Shown here piece by piece: positions 60,475 through 64,000 of a stretch of 64,000 bases of DNA; within the stretch, counting starts at the first letter, position 1; every line of letters begins with the position of its first letter. The notes beneath the pieces are model-generated. The model saw only the letters and a list, made by a program, of their open reading frames with translations. It searched no databases and was not told the DNA's origin. The stretch is from Micromonospora parastrephiae (lineage in GTDB: Bacteria > Actinomycetota > Actinomycetes > Mycobacteriales > Micromonosporaceae): NCBI RefSeq assembly GCF_016802865.1, contig NZ_JAEVHM010000001.1, positions 1 through 64,000 of the forward strand, written 5' to 3'. The position numbers and the translations under genes are program-made.

Positions 60475-61460
60475 GTCCGCCCCCGATCGCGTCGGGTGAG
60501 AAGCCCGGCCAGCCGGTGTCGGGGCAGGTAAGCCAGGGCGAGGAAGCTCAGGCCGAGAAGGGTGCTGCCGTGGCCGCTGAGCAGGCCGCCGGCCCAGTCC
60601 CGGGCGGCCACCAAGAGGATCGCGGCGGCGCAGGCACCGATCATGCTGCCGGAGCCGATCAGCGCGGCGGCGAGGGCGATCGCGGAGATGCCCATGGCGG
60701 CGTCAGCAGGCGAGACGTAGCGGGTCACCGCAACGAGCAACGCGCCGGCCGCGCCAGCGATCGCACCGGCAAGGGTGTACGCGGCGAGAAGGAGCCGGCT
60801 GGTGTGGTGGCCGGCCGCTTGTACACGGGGCTCGTGGGCGGCGATGGCCCGCAGGAGCAGGGCGAAGCGAGTGCGGGTGAGGACGATGACCGCGGTGGCG
60901 ATGATCAGGGTGCACGCCAGGACGTACAGGTACACCCAGCCGGGCCGGACCAATGGTGCAAGGCCCGGCAGCGCCACCACCGGTGGTATGTGGGTGCCTT
61001 CGCTGCCGCCAGGCGCCCACTGGCCGGCGGCGGCGTGCACGAGTTCACCGACACCGAACGTGACCATGAGGAAGGTGGTGGCCCGAACCCGTACCGCGAG
61101 CAGGCCGGTCACGGCGGCGGCGACGGCCCCGGCGGCGGTCGCCGCGAGCAACTGGACCGGACCGAGACTGGTCAGCGTGGCGAGCGTAGCGGCGGCGTAG
61201 GCCCCGACGACGAGGTACGCGGCCTGCCCCAGCGGTGGTTGCCCGGCCAGCCCGACCAGCAGTTGAGCGCTCATCGCGAGCACGGCCATGACCAAGGCGG
61301 TGGCGGCGAGCGAGACGAGGTAGGCGTTGACCATCCACGGCAGCGCCACCGCCACCGCGACGACGATCCCCGAAGCGACAGGTACCAGGCGAGCCGCCCG
61401 GCTGACGGGTCGCCGTTGCGCCGATGCGCTGGTGGGTGCGGGTGTGAGGGTGGTGGTCAC
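60471..61460 (-). CDS. livM: Branched-chain-type ABC transporter permease LivM
   Basis: 329 residues with about ten membrane segments and a 25-residue basic N-terminus. GLAGQPPLGQAAYLVVGAYAAA is the LivM signature region, and LLRAIAAHEPRVQAAGHHTSRLLLAAYTLAG the ATPase-coupling loop. GTG start overlapping the livH stop by 4 bases. Substrate may be an amino acid, amide or urea; the family does not decide. Confidence 0.88.
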   Translation of the reverse strand: MTTTLTPAPTSASAQRRPVSRAARLVPVASGIVVAVAVALPWMVNAYLVSLAATALVMAVLAMSAQLLVGLAGQPPLGQAAYLVVGAYAAATLATLTSLGPVQLLAATAAGAVAAAVTGLLAVRVRATTFLMVTFGVGELVHAAAGQWAPGGSEGTHIPPVVALPGLAPLVRPGWVYLYVLACTLIIATAVIVLTRTRFALLLRAIAAHEPRVQAAGHHTSRLLLAAYTLAGAIAGAAGALLVAVTRYVSPADAAMGISAIALAAALIGSGSMIGACAAAILLVAARDWAGGLLSGHGSTLLGLSFLALAYLPRHRLAGLLTRRDRGRT

Positions 61461-62335
61461 GCGGGCCGTCCCGCAAGCGAAGGGCGGTGCCGGACAGTGA
61501 GCGCGACCAGCATCGCGGCGGCAAGGACAAACGCGGCGGCGCCAGGGACGAGAGCGACGCCGAGCGTGAGGATTTGTCCGACACCGAGCGCGGCGAGCAG
61601 GGCACCGCGAATGCTGCCGAGGCCACCGACGACGCAGACGATCAGCGAGTAGACCAGGATCGTGGTGTCCACGCCGGGGGCCGGGCCGATGACCGGGGCG
61701 CCGAGCACGCCGGCGGTGACCGCGAGGACTCCCCCACCGACCAGCACGGCGGCTCGGGTCGTGCGGGTGCGTAGTCCGGTGGCGGCGGCCATGCCGGGGT
61801 CGGCGACCACAGCCCGAACGACCGCTCCGACACGGGAGCGCTCGACGAGCCAGATCAGCAGCACCACGATCAGGGCGGCGACCGCGATGAACCCCAGTCG
61901 GTAAACCGGGTACTGGTAGCCGCCGAGGCTGACCGACCCGGCGAGCGCGCGGGGCGGGTCGACGGAGCGCGGTTCGGCGCCGAACACGGTGCTGAACCCG
62001 TCGGCGGCGATATAGGCCACCCCGAGTGTGGCGAGCACCTGGTCCAGCGGCCGGTCCGTGAGGGGACGCACAGCCGCAGCGAGGCCCGCTCCCCCGACGG
62101 CGCCGATCAGGACCGCCGCGGCGAGGGCCAGGCCGAGGCCGACCCAGCCGCCGTCGGCAAGCTGCCAGGCGATGTAGGCGCCAGCGAGGTAGAGGGTGCC
62201 GTGGGCCATCGAGAACACCCCGGCCACGCCGAAGATCAGCGTGAGTCCGGCCGCGATGACGAACAGCAGCAGTCCGTACGCGACCCCGTCCAGCGCGGTG
62301 ATCGTGTAGGGGTTGACCAGCCCGCTCAGGCCCAC
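61457..62335 (-). CDS. livH: Branched-chain-type ABC transporter permease LivH
   Basis: 292 residues with eight membrane segments. GVAGVFSMAHGTLYLAGAYIAW is the LivH signature; AVVADPGMAAATGLRTRTTRAAVLVGGG the coupling loop; VYSLIVCVVGGLGSIRGALLAA near the end is typical. It follows the methyltransferase at 62360 by 24 bases. Confidence 0.9.
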   Translation of the reverse strand: MGLSGLVNPYTITALDGVAYGLLLFVIAAGLTLIFGVAGVFSMAHGTLYLAGAYIAWQLADGGWVGLGLALAAAVLIGAVGGAGLAAAVRPLTDRPLDQVLATLGVAYIAADGFSTVFGAEPRSVDPPRALAGSVSLGGYQYPVYRLGFIAVAALIVVLLIWLVERSRVGAVVRAVVADPGMAAATGLRTRTTRAAVLVGGGVLAVTAGVLGAPVIGPAPGVDTTILVYSLIVCVVGGLGSIRGALLAALGVGQILTLGVALVPGAAAFVLAAAMLVALTVRHRPSLAGRPA

Positions 62336-62359
62336 GGCACTCCTCCTTCCGAACGCAGG

Positions 62360-63181
62360 TCAGGCGGAGGCGAGCCGCCGGCCGATGGTGGTGTGCATCA
62401 AGTAGCCCGACAGCATCAGCTGCGGGTCCATCAACACCTCACGCAGCTCGGCCAGGTCATCGAGGCTCATGCCGGCAGCGACCAGCTCTGCCTCGCGCTG
62501 AATCGAGTTGGAGTGATGCAGCCGGCAGATGCCGGTGCCACCGCGCCACGAGCGGGACTCGATGCGGCTGTCGACGTCGACCAGGCCTAGGTGCAGCATC
62601 ACCTCCGGCGCCCGCTGCGCCCAGCCCATCTCCGCCCCGCGAGACTCCCCGTAGGCGAGCAGCGCGTCCTGGAACCGCTCGATCAGCTCGGTCGCCCGAG
62701 GGCTGGGGCTGCGGCGGATCATGTCGCGCCAGGTGCAGTCCCAGTCCGCCACCACCATTGCCCCGCCCGGGGCGAGAGCGCGCGTCAGGTCGGCGAGGAC
62801 CTGCTCCCGCTCGGGCAGGTGCATCAGCACCAGCCGGGCGACGATGGCCTGCTGCGACCCCGCCGGCAGCTCCATCTCGCGGACGTCGCCGGCCCGGACG
62901 GTGACGTTGGGACCCTCGGGGATGTAGCGGGGGTCGAGGTCCACGGCGGTGACGTGCCCGTCCGGGGCGACCTGGTCGGCCAGCCAGGTCGTCAGCGTGC
63001 CCGCCCCGGCGCCGATGTCCGTGACCTTCCAGCCCGGCCCGACCCCAAGCCCGAACAAGACCCTTTGCGTGTCCGCGTCGAGGATCGCAGCGAGGTGACG
63101 CAGCTGTTTGGCTGCCTCGTCGGTGGCGTTGTCGAACATGTACCCGGCCTGCCCATCGGCGGCCGTCGTGGTCGTGGTCAT
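62360..63181 (-). CDS. SAM-dependent class I methyltransferase
   Basis: 273 residues from ATG 63181 (AAAGG upstream). Motif I VTDIGAGAGTLTTWLA, motif II VTAVDLDPRYI, AGDVREMELP, then LVLMHLPEREQVL and ALAPGGAMVVADWD. It lies between livK and livH, an unusual place for a methyltransferase; the operon spacing (20 and 24 bases) suggests that it acts on the imported compound or on the same pathway. Paralogue of the protein at 57591-58382. Confidence 0.87.
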   Translation of the reverse strand: MTTTTTAADGQAGYMFDNATDEAAKQLRHLAAILDADTQRVLFGLGVGPGWKVTDIGAGAGTLTTWLADQVAPDGHVTAVDLDPRYIPEGPNVTVRAGDVREMELPAGSQQAIVARLVLMHLPEREQVLADLTRALAPGGAMVVADWDCTWRDMIRRSPSPRATELIERFQDALLAYGESRGAEMGWAQRAPEVMLHLGLVDVDSRIESRSWRGGTGICRLHHSNSIQREAELVAAGMSLDDLAELREVLMDPQLMLSGYLMHTTIGRRLASA

Positions 63182-63201
63182 GGTGTCTATGCCTTTCGGA
63201 G

Positions 63202-64000
63202 TCAGGAACCGAGGGTGGTGAGCGTCTGCACGGTGCGGTTGACCCACACCTGCCCGTCCTGGGCCACTTCCCGCAGGTAGTACGCCTGCACAGGGGTGTG
63301 GTTTACCGGCCCGAACTGCCAGGCGCCCCGAGGCGAATCAATCGACCCCACCCGCGGCAACGCCGCGGTGAGCGTCTGCGAGGTCAGCCCTGTGGCCGCC
63401 GCACTCGCGGCGGCAGACGACGCAACCGGGCGGCTGGCAGCCGGACTTCCGCTCGTGGCAGGGCTGCTGGAGGCGGATGCGGTGCTGGTGGTGCTGGGTG
63501 TAGTCGCGGGGGCATCAGGCTGGGCGAGCGCTTCCGAGATCGCTCTGTCCAACACGAGCGCTGCGTCCCACGCGCAGACGTGGTACACGTTCGGCAGCTT
63601 CCCCTCGTTGGCCGAGGTGAACCGGCGCACGAAGTCTCTGTTGGCCGCGTTGTCCAGCGTCGACGAATAATTCAGGGCGGTGTAGATGCCCTTGGCCTGA
63701 TCCTTCAACGCCGCCAGTGGCGCGCCTTCGGTCAGGAAGCCCGAGGCGTACAGCGGCGTGGTGATGCCGTACTGGCGGTACTGCTTGACGAACTCGATCG
63801 CCGACGCGCCGGCGTAGAAGGTATAGACGGCCGCCGGCTTGGCCTCCTTGATCTTCGTCAGGTACGGGGAGAACTCGGTCGTCGGCGCCGGCGCCCACGG
63901 CGTCCACGTCGGCTCCCCGCCTGGGTTCGCCAACTGCCCGCCCGCCTTGCGGAAAGCGGTGACGAAACCACCGATCTGATCACGACCGCCGATGTAGTCC
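63202..64000 (-). CDS. livK: Branched-chain-type substrate-binding protein LivK, partial
   Basis: The C-terminal 265 residues of a Peripla_BP_6 protein; the start lies beyond the window. Visible are GGFVTAFRKAGGQ, YLTKIKEAKPAAVYTFYAGASAIEFVKQY and GIYTALNYSSTLDNAANRDFVRRF, then VYHVCAWDAALVLDRAI. A Ser/Thr/Ala/Pro stretch of about 45 residues is inserted before the last part (LTAALPRVGSIDSPRGAWQF), where relatives have a short loop. It binds the substrate outside the cell for LivHM. Confidence 0.88.
   Translation of the reverse strand, partial: DYIGGRDQIGGFVTAFRKAGGQLANPGGEPTWTPWAPAPTTEFSPYLTKIKEAKPAAVYTFYAGASAIEFVKQYRQYGITTPLYASGFLTEGAPLAALKDQAKGIYTALNYSSTLDNAANRDFVRRFTSANEGKLPNVYHVCAWDAALVLDRAISEALAQPDAPATTPSTTSTASASSSPATSGSPAASRPVASSAAASAAATGLTSQTLTAALPRVGSIDSPRGAWQFGPVNHTPVQAYYLREVAQDGQVWVNRTVQTLTTLGS

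Overview
The window is about 70% GC, uses many GTG and TTG starts, and carries gene families typical of actinobacteria: STAS/HATPase partner switching, Methyltransf_19, MAB_1171c-type membrane proteins, ArsR-ArsC fusions and the NuoA-type second complex I cluster. The genes look most like Micromonosporaceae (Micromonospora and relatives). This placement is inference; there is no rRNA or tRNA here to confirm it.

Layout. (1) 1-14.4 kb is an ion, stress and envelope block: a partial complex-I-associated gene with nuoA, a decayed antiporter, ChaB, a broken holin-like gene, a membrane metallophosphoesterase, STAS, PP2C and HATPase regulators around a K+ channel and a MarR regulator, two CPA1 antiporters, DUF421 and MscS. 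(2) 14.4-33 kb is an arsenic/phosphate island. Two arsenic loci flank an intact pstSCAB operon, an orphan response regulator and a PhoX phosphatase. The left locus has a truncated ArsO-like flavoprotein, arsR, an arsR-arsC fusion, arsC, a frameshifted trxB, a frameshifted CoA-disulfide-reductase-like gene, a PD-(D/E)XK-like unknown and arsR. The right locus has arsR, acr3, arsC, a frameshifted ArsO-like gene and arsR. (3) 33-35.5 kb holds gene debris next to a tyrosine integrase and an AbrB-like protein. (4) 35.5-42.1 kb is a tightly overlapping six-gene operon: tryptophan 2,3-dioxygenase, a kynureninase-like PLP enzyme, a second heme dioxygenase-superfamily protein, nitric oxide synthase, a small exported protein and an SDR-GNAT fusion. 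This is the best candidate for an undescribed pathway. (5) 42-45.6 kb has lipoprotein, LPXTG-like and single-pass surface proteins. (6) 45.6-53.7 kb is a signalling block: Methyltransf_19, a MAB_1171c membrane protein, an ImmA/IrrE-like protease, a PAP2-like protein, an XRE regulator, a protease fused to a DUF6545-like domain, and a degenerate GGDEF-EAL protein. (7) 54.3-64 kb is a single-strand locus: a branched-chain-type ABC transporter interleaved with two related methyltransferases, zinc-ribbon and TPR proteins, a winged-helix protein and a lipoprotein.

How parts work together. The first block has three TGCA-N4-TGCA palindromes placed upstream of STAS, upstream of marR and the K+ channel, and upstream of the second STAS gene, which suggests one regulon. 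ArsR, ArsC, ACR3 and the redox genes form an arsenate reduction and arsenite efflux path beside the transporter (Pst) through which arsenate can enter. In the NOS operon, almost every stop codon overlaps the next start, so the products probably act in one pathway starting from tryptophan and arginine.

Reliability. About nine genes between 1 and 34 kb are broken, mostly by one-base changes in G/C runs, and none were seen to the right. Some may be sequencing errors and some true decay; each entry says what was seen.
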